64,000 nt of DNA, taken from Akkermansiaceae bacterium (GTDB taxonomy: Bacteria > Verrucomicrobiota > Verrucomicrobiia > Verrucomicrobiales > Akkermansiaceae). Positions 1 to 8,389 of this stretch are shown here, in pieces. The notes below the pieces were generated by a model that ran no database searches, was not told where the DNA came from, and was given only the letters and a program-made list of their open reading frames with translations. The DNA lies in the NCBI GenBank assembly GCA_026421245.1, contig JAPKDJ010000003.1, positions 1 to 64,000 on the forward strand, written 5' to 3'. How positions within the stretch are numbered: position 1 is the first letter of the stretch; every line of letters starts with the position of its first letter. A program made the position numbers and the translations under genes.

Positions 1-2
1 GT

Positions 3-290
3 AAACTCGGAAAGCTCGACGCCCGCTTCCGCGACCACACCATCAAGCTCTTCGCACGCCACGGCATCCAGTCCGTCGCTTACTGGCACCCCACCGACGA
101 ACCAGCTTCGAAGGACACCCTCGTCTACATCATCCGCCACGACAGCGCCGCCGCGGCCAAGAAATCCTGGAAAGCCTTCGGAACCGACCCCGCCTGGAAG
201 AAAGCCGCCCGCGAGTCCGGCGTCGGACGCCTCGCCACCCGTCCCGAATCCGTCTACATGACCGCCACCTACTACTCGGCAATTCGCTGA
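3..290 (+). CDS. NIPSNAP family protein, 3' part only
   Basis: The reading frame enters from the left edge and stops at a TGA ending at 290, so only the last 95 residues are present. They match the C-terminal half of NIPSNAP-type dimeric alpha-beta barrel proteins: a KLGKLDARFRDHT segment, GIQSVAYWHPTD, then DTLVYIIRH followed by an AAKKSWKAF helix, DPAWKKA and a terminal tyrosine-rich strand. Family members are small stress- or vesicle-linked proteins of uncertain function; in Planctomycetes and Verrucomicrobia they are often secreted. The start, any signal peptide and the operon context lie outside the window. Confidence 0.75.
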   Translation, partial: KLGKLDARFRDHTIKLFARHGIQSVAYWHPTDEPASKDTLVYIIRHDSAAAAKKSWKAFGTDPAWKKAARESGVGRLATRPESVYMTATYYSAIR

Positions 291-510
291 GAGCCTGGTG
301 ACCGGTTCGCGTGCCCAACACATCATGTCATATTGCCCCGGTTTCTTCGTCGTGCCCTCGTGATATATTGGGCGATATCCGTGCTCGAAAGGACTCCCCT
401 CTCCGATCCCCTCAAGCTCCCCATCCAAAAAGCAAATTCCTGCAATTGCTGGTTTAGATTCGCAGAAGGGGCTCCGGCATGCGAAGGAGACCCGTCGTCC
501 CTCCTGTATC

Positions 511-1845
511 ATGAACTCTCTACTATCAACCTCACTCCTCTTAGTCGCTCTCTCGGGCTCTGCCACTGCAGACGACTGGCCACAGTGGTTCGGCCCGCAA
601 CGCGACGGGGTTTGGCGGGAGACCGGGATTATCGACAAGTTTCCAAGTGACGGCCCCAAGGTTCTCTGGCGCACACCCGTCAACCGTGGATATGCCGGAC
701 CATCGGTCGCCGGTGATCGTGTTTTCGTCATGGATCGCAAGGCGCTCAACACTCCCGAAGCAAAAGCCGAGGGGGCGCGCACCGGAAACAAGCAAGGGAA
801 CGAGCGTCTTCTTTGTCTCGATGTAAGCACCGGCAAAGTGATCTGGGAAAAAGCCTACAACTGCCCCTACACCATGTCCTATTCGGCTGGCCCCCGGGTC
901 ACTCCGATTGTCGATGGAGACCGCGTCTACACCTTTGGCGGAGAAGGAAATCTCATTTGCCGCTCGACCAAGGATGGAGCAGAGAAGTGGTCTCACGATT
1001 TCAAGAAGCTCTTCGCGGTGACAACCCAGACCTGGGGATTCGCGGCAGCACCTCTCGTGTATGGCGATCTCTTGATCTGTCTCGGAAGCGGCGATGGCAC
1101 AACTGCCGTGGCTTTCCACAAGGTGACCGGCAAGGAAGTCTGGCGATCTGTTTCAGCCAAACATCCCGGCTATTGCCCGCCGCGCATCGTCAAGCATGCC
1201 GGCCGCGATCTCCTCATGATCTGGCATCCGGAGGCCGCCAATGCTCTCGATCCACTGACGGGAAAAATCTACTGGAGCATTCCCTGGAAAATTCGCTACG
1301 GCCTCACCATCGCAACTCCGCAGATGATTGACGAAGAGCATCTCTTTCTCTCCGGCTTCTACGACGGATCCATGCTCCTCAAGCTCCAGAAGGATGAATC
1401 CACCCCAGAGATCGTCTATCGCACGGAGCACGCCAGCGAAAAGAAGACGACCCACCTTCACGGCATCATGAACACACCCGTGTTGCGTGACGGTCATCTC
1501 TTCGGAGCCTGCAGTTACGGACAGTTCCGCTGCATGGAGGCTCTCACCGGGAAGCGGGTGTGGGAATCCCTCAAGCCCATCGCCCTTGAGAAACCCGTGC
1601 GCTGGGGCACCGTCTTTGTCACCCCTCATGAAGGCCGCTACTTTCTCTTCACCGAGAAGGGTGACCTCGTGATCGCGAAGTTTTCCGTGAAAGGCTACGA
1701 GGAAATCGATCGCGCTCACGTCATCGAACCCAATGGCCTCGATCTACGGCAACGCGACATCGTCTGGTCACACCCTGCCTACGCCAGAAAGTGCGCCTTC
1801 ATCCGCAACGACACCGAAGTCATCTGCATCTCGCTCGCGAAGTAG
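511..1845 (+). CDS. secreted PQQ-like beta-propeller protein
   Basis: A 444-residue protein with a Sec signal peptide of about 20 residues (hydrophobic core LLSTSLLLVALS, cleavage after SATA). The mature chain opens with DDWPQWFGPQRDGVW, typical of the large PQQ-binding-like propeller family of Planctomycetes and Verrucomicrobia. Blade signatures of the G-x-x-x-W type recur: GKVIWEKAY, GAEKWSHDF, GKEVWRSV, GKIYWSIPW and GKRVWESL. The fold is probably an eight-blade propeller like BamB. No heme domain or clear PQQ-dehydrogenase active site is visible, so a binding or scaffold role at the outer envelope is as likely as catalysis. It stands alone, with no close partner on its strand. Confidence 0.85.
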   Translation: MNSLLSTSLLLVALSGSATADDWPQWFGPQRDGVWRETGIIDKFPSDGPKVLWRTPVNRGYAGPSVAGDRVFVMDRKALNTPEAKAEGARTGNKQGNERLLCLDVSTGKVIWEKAYNCPYTMSYSAGPRVTPIVDGDRVYTFGGEGNLICRSTKDGAEKWSHDFKKLFAVTTQTWGFAAAPLVYGDLLICLGSGDGTTAVAFHKVTGKEVWRSVSAKHPGYCPPRIVKHAGRDLLMIWHPEAANALDPLTGKIYWSIPWKIRYGLTIATPQMIDEEHLFLSGFYDGSMLLKLQKDESTPEIVYRTEHASEKKTTHLHGIMNTPVLRDGHLFGACSYGQFRCMEALTGKRVWESLKPIALEKPVRWGTVFVTPHEGRYFLFTEKGDLVIAKFSVKGYEEIDRAHVIEPNGLDLRQRDIVWSHPAYARKCAFIRNDTEVICISLAK

Positions 1846-2062
1846 CGAAGAGCTAGCCGATGCATAGTGCAAAGGTGAATCCCCCCAATCCCAGTAACTT
1901 CAATGGTTCTACGGCGGGAGCATTTTGACGCAGAATTGGACCTTTTTGAGGCTCGTCGCCCTCAAGCGATCAACCCAAAAAGAAAATTCTTAGCCGCCTC
2001 CCTCCTAGGCGAGCCCGGGGAAAGACATCGATGAAACGGAGCACGGGTCTCCAGTTTCATAA

Positions 2063-2260
2063 GAGCAGGAACTCTACGACCTCAGTGAGGACATCGCCGA
2101 ATCCCACCTCCTCCTCAAAAAATCCCCCGATCTGGGCGACCCCCTCTACTCATTCCATTTTGACCCCCTCATTCCATCGGCCCCAAGCTCTCCTCACAAG
2201 GGAAAAGAAGAGGTTGATAGGTCAACGTTTCACTTCGGATTCCTGTCGTTTCTCAATTAG
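2063..2260 (+). pseudogene. sulfatase C-terminal relic
   Basis: A frame opening just after a TAA reads EQELYDLSEDIAESHLLLKK, which matches the conserved C-terminal signature of formylglycine sulfatases (LYDL..D..E..NL). There is no start codon, no upstream catalytic domain and the frame runs on to a TAG at 2258-2260. I take it as the remains of a sulfatase whose 5' part has been deleted. It lies directly upstream of a truncated SGNH esterase gene, and the same two domains are found fused in the intact gene at 60706-62883. Confidence 0.5.
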
Positions 2261-2281
2261 TCGTTTTACCATCCAATCACC

Positions 2282-2512
2282 ATGAACTCATCCATTCTCA
2301 AAGCACTCCTCCTGGCCGCACTGGTCGTTTCGCCACCCATTCATGCAGAAAACGCCCCCGCAAAGGCGATTCCCGTCAAGAGTGGTCAGAAAATCGCCTT
2401 CCTCGGTGATTCCATCACCGCCGCCGGAGCACGCGAAGGTGGCTACTGCCAACTCGTGATCGAGGGACTGAAGAAGGAAGGCATTGATGCATTGTCGGAC
2501 AACTTTACTTAA
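2282..2512 (+). pseudogene. truncated secreted SGNH/GDSL hydrolase
   Basis: The 76-residue frame begins with a clear signal peptide (cleavage near IHA-EN) and then has the block I motif AFLGDSITAAGAREGGY with the nucleophile serine in GDSIT. This is the N-terminus of a carbohydrate-esterase-like SGNH hydrolase, normally 200-400 residues. Homology stops after about residue 70 and a TAA follows; the later blocks with catalytic Asp and His are missing, so it cannot be an active enzyme. It is probably a deletion relic with its 3' part lost before serS. Confidence 0.7.
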
Positions 2513-2631
2513 TTGGTAAGGACAACACTCATTAGCTGAGTGAATGGGATCCTTCACATTCTGGCTTTGCCAGAACCGCATAAATCGGGTAAGCGCGGGG
2601 CGGATTCACAAACCATCTACCTCTTTCCACC

Positions 2632-3897
2632 ATGCTCGACATCAAAGTCATCCGCGAAAATTCTGAACTCGTCAAAGAACGCCTCGCCAATCGCCACGAT
2701 AGCTCGGCGGAGCTCATCGACGAAGTCCTCGCCTGCGACGAAACCCGTCGCAAAAACGAAACCGCCAAGCAGGCCCTCCAATCGGAGCGCAAAACCACCT
2801 CCAAGGAGATTGGAAAGCTTCGTGCCAATGGCGAAGACTCATCCGCCATCGAATCCGAAGTGAAGAAGATCGGAGAGACGATCAAAGCCCTCGATGACGA
2901 AGCCAGCAAAGCCGCCACCCGTCAGGAAGAGCTTCTCCTCAACATCCCCAATCTCCCCCACGAGGACTGCCCAATCGGTGCCGATGAGGAATCCAACCCC
3001 GTCATCCGAAATTGGGGCGAAAAGCCTGCCCTCTTGAACGCTCGAGATCACCTTGACCTGGCGGAAGCCAAAGGGTTCATCAGCTTTGATGACGGGGCCC
3101 GCCTCTCAGGTTCAGGCTTCGCCGTCTACCGCGGGAAAGGAGCCCGCCTCCAGCGTGCCCTCATTCAATTTCTCCTCGACCTTCAGTCCCGTGAAAACGG
3201 ATACGAAGAAGTCAACGTTCCACATGTCGTAAAGCGCGAATGTATGGTCGGCACGACCCAACTCCCCAAGTTTGAAGACGATATGTACGGCATCGAAAAC
3301 AATGAGATGTTCCTCATCCCGACTGGCGAAGTGCCCATCACCAACCTCTACCGTGATACCCTCCTTACAGAAGAAGACCTTCCCATCAAAATGACGGGTC
3401 ACACCCCTTGCTTCCGCCGTGAAGCCGGAAGTGCTGGTCGCGACAATCGTGGCATCATCCGCATGCACCAGTTTGACAAAGTTGAGCTCGTTCAAATCGT
3501 ACATCCCGAAACCTCGATGGATAAATTGGAAGAACTCACCGCCCATGCCGAATCCGCTCTTCAAAAACTCGGCCTCCACTATCAAGTCATCGAGCTTTGC
3601 ACTGGCGATGTCGGCTTTGGATCACAAAAGACCTACGACATTGAAGTGTGGGCACCCGGCCAGGGCAAGTATCTCGAAGTCTCCAGCTGCTCCTGCTTCG
3701 GAGACTACCAGGCCCGCCGCATGAAACTCCGCTACAAGGATGGCGACGGAAAAAACAACTTCTGCCACACCCTAAATGGATCCGGCACCGCCCTGCCCCG
3801 CCTTCTCGTTGCCGTCCTTGAGCAATGCCAGGATGCTGAAGGCACGATTGCCATTCCTAAGGCCCTCCAGCCATACTACGGCGAAGCGACCCTCTAA
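2632..3897 (+). CDS. serS: seryl-tRNA synthetase
   Basis: A full-length 421-residue class II synthetase that charges tRNA-Ser (and tRNA-Sec if present) with serine. Residues 1-110 form the antiparallel coiled-coil arm (MLDIKVIRENSELVKERLANR, then a long charged helix pair). Motif 2 is at about 260-285 (PCFRREAGSAGRDNRGIIRMHQF) and motif 3 at about 381-391 (NGSGTALPRLL). The TXE serine-binding loop reads IPTGEVPI. The ATG at 2632 matches the family N-terminus. Any SerS would also make the Ser-tRNA-Sec precursor needed for selenocysteine, which matters for the CPXCG gene at 30160-30330. Confidence 0.97.
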   Translation: MLDIKVIRENSELVKERLANRHDSSAELIDEVLACDETRRKNETAKQALQSERKTTSKEIGKLRANGEDSSAIESEVKKIGETIKALDDEASKAATRQEELLLNIPNLPHEDCPIGADEESNPVIRNWGEKPALLNARDHLDLAEAKGFISFDDGARLSGSGFAVYRGKGARLQRALIQFLLDLQSRENGYEEVNVPHVVKRECMVGTTQLPKFEDDMYGIENNEMFLIPTGEVPITNLYRDTLLTEEDLPIKMTGHTPCFRREAGSAGRDNRGIIRMHQFDKVELVQIVHPETSMDKLEELTAHAESALQKLGLHYQVIELCTGDVGFGSQKTYDIEVWAPGQGKYLEVSSCSCFGDYQARRMKLRYKDGDGKNNFCHTLNGSGTALPRLLVAVLEQCQDAEGTIAIPKALQPYYGEATL

Positions 3898-4694
3898 ACC
3901 CCTGATTCCAACCACTCTTCCAATACGGGATCCTCCGTAACCGGACGGGCCATTATTTTGACCCTGCTTTGAGAGAAGAGTCATCGCCCGCCTCCCGCCG
4001 CTCTGCTCTCGGTTAGGTCACCTGCAATCCTTTCTAACATGAGCTATCATGCCCAAATCCCGGACGAAGTGCGTTCGCGCCTAGCCTCACAAAGGCGAAA
4101 AACTGTCATGAGCAGATTTATCATCTGCCCAAATCTCCTCGCTTTTCCTTCTCTTTCTAGTTTTTAAAGTGATTTCGGAGCAGCACGAGATCGACGAACT
4201 TCAGATTATTTCAACAGATAACAAAGATTCCGAGCCGTTTATCTAGCCGAAGATCAGCGTCCACTAAAACCCTTCGCCACCCAGTCCACAGTCGACCCGG
4301 GTGATCGCCGCAAGATCTTTCTCCAACATCGCCGTTCCTGAAACGAGCCGCCAATCTGTTGATATCGGAACGGGAGACGTTCTTGGAGCTGACTGGGGCG
4401 TATCCACTGACTTCGATGGAGGGGGATTTGGAAAATCCTCCTCCAGGGTTTCGGAGGGCGTTGCAGCGCGACCAAGCGACAAGAACGGTTGAAGGAAGGA
4501 GTAGGAATTCCCAAGTGCAAAGTTACCATCCTCAAGGCTCTCCGCTAATTTTCAAAGCGCCCTAAATTCAGCGAAGAATGTATTGTTGGTTATATTTTCC
4601 CGTCTGCCAACGACTGACAAAGAGAGAACGTCCCGCGAGGAATCACTCAAAATACTTGCTTCCCCTCGATTCGTGGTTAAAACCGCCGCCCTGC
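3898..4694. other. long intergenic region with faint coding relics
   Basis: No convincing gene in about 800 bases. On the minus strand 3894-3953 reads MARPVTEDPVLEEWLESGV and stops, which looks like the tail of a lost protein. At 4359-4565 a plus-strand frame reads FLELTGAYPLTSMEGDLENP and GFRRALQRDQATRTVEG. This has coding-like composition but no recognisable family, good start or ribosome site. I cannot assign either. The hisG promoter should lie in the last part. Confidence 0.4.
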
Positions 4695-5570
4695 GTGTCA
4701 GACTCACTTAAAATCGCCCTCCCAAAAGGAAGCCTTCAAGAACCGACTCTCCGTCTTCTTGAAAAGGCTGGCTACAACATCTACACCTCTGATCGAGGCC
4801 TCCGCCCGTCATCCGATGACGATGGCCTCGACATTTATATGATCCGCGCGCAGGAGATTGCCCGATACATTGATCAGGGATTCATTGACTGTGGAATTAC
4901 CGGCTTGGATTGGGCTTACGGCCACGATGTTGATCTTGTCGATCTCGCCGAACTTCCTTACTCCCGCGCTTCAACCCGCCCTACCCGCTGGGTTCTCGTG
5001 GTCCCTGAAGATTCCCCCATCAAAACAGTTCAAGACCTTGAGGGAAAGCACATTGCCACCGAAGGCATCGAAATCACCAAGCGATACCTCGCCGAAAAAG
5101 GAGTCAACGCCCACGTCGAATTCTCTTGGGGTGCCACCGAAGTGAAAGTTCCTGATCTCGTCGATGCCATCGTCGATGTCACCGAAACGGGTTCTTCCCT
5201 CCGGGCCAACAAACTCCGCATTGTCGACGAACTCCTGTCCTCCTTCCCCCACTTCTACGCCAGCAAGGCAGCTTTCGCCGACGAATGGAAGAAAGGTAAA
5301 ATGGAGCGAATGGTCATGATGCTCAAGGGAGCGCTTGAAGCCCGCGACAAAGTTGGGCTTAAACTCAACCTCCCGGAAGCCTCTCTTGATGCCGTCCTGG
5401 AACGCCTCCCCTCTCTCCGCCGTCCTACCGTGGCAAAACTTACCGAAGAAGGCTGGCTTGCACTCGAGACCATTATCTGCGAGAAAGTCGCTAGGAACCT
5501 CATCCCGGACCTAAAAGAACTGGGTGCCGAGGGCATCATCGAATATCCACTCAACAAAATCGTTTCTTAA
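4695..5570 (+). CDS. hisG: ATP phosphoribosyltransferase, long form
   Basis: HisG condenses ATP and PRPP in the first step of histidine biosynthesis. I choose the GTG at 4695, giving MSDSLKIALPKGSLQEPTL, the standard HisG N-terminus; the open frame extends upstream but has no homology there. This gives 291 residues, the length of the long, HisZ-independent form. The PRPP loop is DVTETGSSLRANKLRI near residue 160. The last 75 residues match the ACT-like regulatory HisG_C domain that binds histidine, so feedback inhibition is expected. No other his gene is adjacent. Confidence 0.93.
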   Translation: MSDSLKIALPKGSLQEPTLRLLEKAGYNIYTSDRGLRPSSDDDGLDIYMIRAQEIARYIDQGFIDCGITGLDWAYGHDVDLVDLAELPYSRASTRPTRWVLVVPEDSPIKTVQDLEGKHIATEGIEITKRYLAEKGVNAHVEFSWGATEVKVPDLVDAIVDVTETGSSLRANKLRIVDELLSSFPHFYASKAAFADEWKKGKMERMVMMLKGALEARDKVGLKLNLPEASLDAVLERLPSLRRPTVAKLTEEGWLALETIICEKVARNLIPDLKELGAEGIIEYPLNKIVS

Positions 5571-5640
5571 ACGACACAAACACTTTAACGGAATTGCGGT
5601 TTCAGAAATCCGCAGAAAACCAAGCCAACAACTAATTATT

Positions 5641-5745
5641 ATGGGCAACCTCAAAAAGCGTCGGAAGACCAAGATCAGCAAGCATAAGCGCCGCAAGCGC
5701 ATGAAGGCCAATCGCCACAAGAAGCGCCTTCGTTACAAGTCCTAG
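5641..5745 (+). CDS. AURKAIP1/COX24-domain small basic protein
   Basis: A 34-residue, extremely Lys/Arg-rich protein starting MGNLKKRRKTKISKHKRRKR and ending KKRLRYKS. This is the AURKAIP1/COX24 domain, related to the mitochondrial small-subunit protein mS38 and present in Bacteroidota, Planctomycetota and Verrucomicrobiota. It probably binds 16S rRNA in the 30S decoding region. The frame is open upstream to 5524, but the conserved protein begins at the ATG at 5641. It is followed by a strong terminator and may share a transcript with hisG, 70 bases upstream. Confidence 0.85.
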   Translation: MGNLKKRRKTKISKHKRRKRMKANRHKKRLRYKS

Positions 5746-5797
5746 TGCGACTTACCTGATCCGGTCGGGCAGACCGTTTTACTCCTGCTCACCTCCA

Positions 5798-5827
5798 CCG
5801 CCGAAGTTCCTTCGGCGGTTTTCTTTT
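5798..5827 (+). terminator. rho-independent terminator
   Basis: A 9-bp GC-rich stem (CCGCCGAAG with CTTCGGCGG) with a short loop is followed by TTTTTCTTTT. It ends the transcript carrying the small basic ribosomal protein gene and separates it from the sigma factor. Confidence 0.85.
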
Positions 5828-5883
5828 GTCCGGTCACAAAAAATTGATTTTTTTTCCTTAATTAGTAGTAAAGTTGGAAACGT

Positions 5884-6750
5884 GTGCCAAAGTCCCGAAG
5901 AATGAACAAGGAATCGGATAGCATCCTGCGTGTCTACATGAACGAGATTGCCAAGACAGATCTCCTCACTATTGGGGAGGAACTGGAGCTTGCAGAGCGT
6001 ATCAAGGACGGTGACTCCGAAGCCCGCGATCATATGATCCGAGCCAACCTCCGACTTGTCGTCAAGATCGCCAAGGACTACTCAAACTACGGGCTGCCTC
6101 TCGCTGACCTCATCTCCGAGGGTAATATTGGCTTGATGAAAGCTGTCGAAAAATACGACCCCGAGAAAGGTGGCAAGCTCTCCACCTACGCCTCCTGGTG
6201 GATCAAGCAGTCGATCAAGCGCGCCCTCTCAAACCAGAGCAAGACCGTCCGCCTTCCAGTCCATATGGTCGACAAAATTGCCCGCCTTCGAAAAATTACG
6301 GTCTCACTCACCGAGGAACTTGGACGCGAGCCCAGCGATGACGAATTGAGCGAAATCCTCGGCATCCCCCGTAAGAAGCTCGCCTTGCTCAAGCAGGCCG
6401 CCCAGCGCCCTACTTCTCTCGACGCTCCGGTAGCCGAAGATGGCGCAACCACCTTCTCCGAGACAATCAGCGACTCCAATGCGATCGACCCATCCGAGGC
6501 TCTTACAGCCAAAGAGATGCACAATGAACTAGGCCCGCTTCTCAAGCTTCTCGATCAACGTGAAACAGCGATTATCGGTGCACGCTACGGCCTCAACGGC
6601 AAAAAGCCCCTCACCCTTGAAGAAATTAGTCGGGACTTTGGCGTCACTCGCGAAAGGATTCGCCAACTTCAAAATATCGCCCTCGAGAAGATGCACCGCG
6701 CCCTCGGCAAGAAGGAAAATCCCATTCCCGTTCTTTCCAGCGAAGCCTAA
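5884..6750 (+). CDS. sigma-70 family factor, RpoD/SigA group
   Basis: A 288-residue sigma factor lacking region 1.1. Region 1.2 is DSILRVYMNEIAKTDLLT, region 2 has IRANLRLVVKIAKDY and the -10 recognition helix GGKLSTYASWWIKQSIKRAL. Region 3 is around 130-190, and region 4 carries the -35 helix-turn-helix TLEEISRDFGVTRERIRQLQ. The spacing of regions 1.2 to 4 fits a group 1 or 2 factor rather than an ECF one. The frame begins at GTG 5884 (MPKSRRMNKESD); the ATG at 5902 is a possible shorter start. An AT-rich stretch at 5837-5875 probably holds its promoter. Whether this is the primary factor or a paralogue cannot be told here. Confidence 0.9.
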   Translation: MPKSRRMNKESDSILRVYMNEIAKTDLLTIGEELELAERIKDGDSEARDHMIRANLRLVVKIAKDYSNYGLPLADLISEGNIGLMKAVEKYDPEKGGKLSTYASWWIKQSIKRALSNQSKTVRLPVHMVDKIARLRKITVSLTEELGREPSDDELSEILGIPRKKLALLKQAAQRPTSLDAPVAEDGATTFSETISDSNAIDPSEALTAKEMHNELGPLLKLLDQRETAIIGARYGLNGKKPLTLEEISRDFGVTRERIRQLQNIALEKMHRALGKKENPIPVLSSEA

Positions 6751-6771
6751 TTAGCTCAGAACTTCAGTTTC

Positions 6772-6808
6772 AAAAGCGGATCCCTGACAACGGGGTATCC
6801 GCTTTTTT
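6772..6808 (+). terminator. rho-independent terminator
   Basis: A stem of AAAAGCGGATCCC with GGGGTATCCGCTTTT (one mismatch) and a 6-7 base loop runs into a T-tract. It terminates the sigma-factor transcript. Confidence 0.85.
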
Positions 6809-7151
6809 TAGGGCTTTGTCAGTTCACCCATCATCACCAATGCCTCTCCGTTGAACACGCATCCATCACCTCGTTTGCAAGATCCTCTTCATCACTGGTT
6901 TCGGGCTACTTGAAAACAAAGGCATATCCTTCCGTCTTCATCTCGACGAAAAAGCAGGAGAGAAGCACACAGCACAACGATCCGAACAGAGACACCTCAT
7001 GCCAACGTAGTTTCTCTGGAACGGGAACCCTCACCAAAAAATGGTGCCAGCTCTACCGGTCGACTATCGCCGTATTTGCACCAGCGCTTTCCACCCACAA
7101 AATCGGCGGAGCGATCCGGTGACCACTCCGCCGAAGAAGATCCAAGCCGTG
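6809..7151. other. intergenic region, nothing recognised
   Basis: About 340 bases between the sigma factor and the convergent OmpA lipoprotein gene. Short open frames occur but lack homology, starts or coding character. I see no repeat or RNA gene. Confidence 0.4.
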
Positions 7152-7820
7152 TCACATCAACGGAGCCAACTGAATCGTCACGCGACGATTCGCTTGCCGC
7201 CCTTCAGCGGTGCTGTTTGTCGCCGCAGGAGCATCAGGTCCTCGTCCGACAATCCGAAAACGCTGAGGGTTCACTTTCCCGTTTTGCAGGAATCCCGCCA
7301 CACTAATAGCGCGAGATTGCGACAGGCGATAATTGTAATCACGTTGCCCGACACTGTCGGTGTGTCCGGTGATATCGACGAGAGTCTTATCATACTTATT
7401 CAAGACCTTGGCCACCGACGTCAACGTAGGATAAAACTGCCCGCTGATGGATGCTCTGCCTGTTGAAAAAGTAATATCGCCAGGCATGATCAAATTAATC
7501 TGATTTCCACTCCGGCCAATCCCAACTCCGGTGCCCTCCAGCTCGCGGCGAAGCACGGCCTCTTGCTTGTCCATGTAAGCCCCGATCCCACCTCCCGCAA
7601 TCGCTCCGATTCCAGCTCCCAGAAGCGCCTTCTGACGCCGGTCGGTTCGATCATTTCCTGAAAGTCCTCCCGCCACAGCACCAATAAGACCTCCCATGAC
7701 TGCTCCGGTCATTGCCTTGGCGCGTTGGGCGTCCCTTGTGTAGGGATTGGCGGTTTGGCAAGAAGTTAGAATCAGGCTGCCGGATGCAACAAAAACCATC
7801 AGTTTGGAAATTATCTTCAT
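7152..7820 (-). CDS. OmpA-family lipoprotein with glycine zipper
   Basis: A 222-residue outer-membrane lipoprotein. The signal peptide ends in the lipobox LTSC with Cys21 as the acylated residue. Residues 37-85 hold two glycine-zipper segments (GAVMGGLIGAVAGGLSG and ALLGAGIGAIAGGGIGAYM), which probably insert in or oligomerise at a membrane. Residues 110-220 are an OmpA peptidoglycan-binding domain with the DITGHTDSVGQRDYNYRLS motif and the NRRVTI ending, resembling YiaD. It probably links outer membrane to the cell wall. It is divergent from the cupin gene, with a 59-base shared promoter region. Confidence 0.92.
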   Translation of the reverse strand: MKIISKLMVFVASGSLILTSCQTANPYTRDAQRAKAMTGAVMGGLIGAVAGGLSGNDRTDRRQKALLGAGIGAIAGGGIGAYMDKQEAVLRRELEGTGVGIGRSGNQINLIMPGDITFSTGRASISGQFYPTLTSVAKVLNKYDKTLVDITGHTDSVGQRDYNYRLSQSRAISVAGFLQNGKVNPQRFRIVGRGPDAPAATNSTAEGRQANRRVTIQLAPLM

Positions 7821-7879
7821 GTGAAATAAGACTGCCTCGGACCTTGTTTAATTCACCTAAAATATTTCGTCGTTCCCGC

Positions 7880-8389
7880 ATGGCTCATCTGACCTACCCT
7901 CCGGCTATGGCCAATGCCCTGCCCAATCCCTCCGGCGACGTTTTCATCTTGAACGAGTCCATTCTTTCCGACGGGAAACGAGCCTCCCGGGAAAGCCCTA
8001 GAAAGAGAATGATAATCCCTGTTCAAAGGAATCAGGATGCCTCGGTCCAACGGCTCCTCAACTTTCTCCAACCAGGCACCTACATCCGCCCCCACCGGCA
8101 CCCGCTCCCCCACGCCACAGAATCAATCTGCCTTCTTGAGGGGCATCTCGAAATCCTCATCTTTCACCCCGGAGGAAAGATCAAGGAACGACACCATCTT
8201 ACCCCGCAGTCTCCGCTTATCGACATCGAACCCGGAATCTGGCACGGGATGATTGTCAAAGCCCCCGACACCGTCATTTTTGAAGTCAAACAAGGACCCT
8301 ATGATCCCGGAGCCGACAAAGACTTCGCAGCTTGGTCACCTCTTGAGGACGCCCCGGAAGCGGAGCTATATCTCGATTCCCTTCAATAA
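7880..8389 (+). CDS. WbuC-family cupin metalloprotein
   Basis: A 169-residue single-domain cupin. The first motif TYIRPHRHPLPHATESICLLEGH and the second motif around IEPGIWHGMIVKAPDTVIFEVKQGPYDP fit the WbuC family, first seen in O-antigen clusters; its reaction is not established. I start at ATG 7880 (MAHLTYPP); ATG 7907 (MANALPNPSGD) is nearly as good. The frame extends further upstream but that part overlaps the divergent promoter. The 3' end overlaps the convergent sugar phosphorylase gene by 7 bases. Confidence 0.8.
   Translation: MAHLTYPPAMANALPNPSGDVFILNESILSDGKRASRESPRKRMIIPVQRNQDASVQRLLNFLQPGTYIRPHRHPLPHATESICLLEGHLEILIFHPGGKIKERHHLTPQSPLIDIEPGIWHGMIVKAPDTVIFEVKQGPYDPGADKDFAAWSPLEDAPEAELYLDSLQ

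Noticed and set aside
1153-1719. Long minus-strand open frame opposite the PQQ-like gene
   Set aside because: It is antisense to a clear coding sequence with signal peptide and propeller motifs. It has no homology and arises from codon bias.
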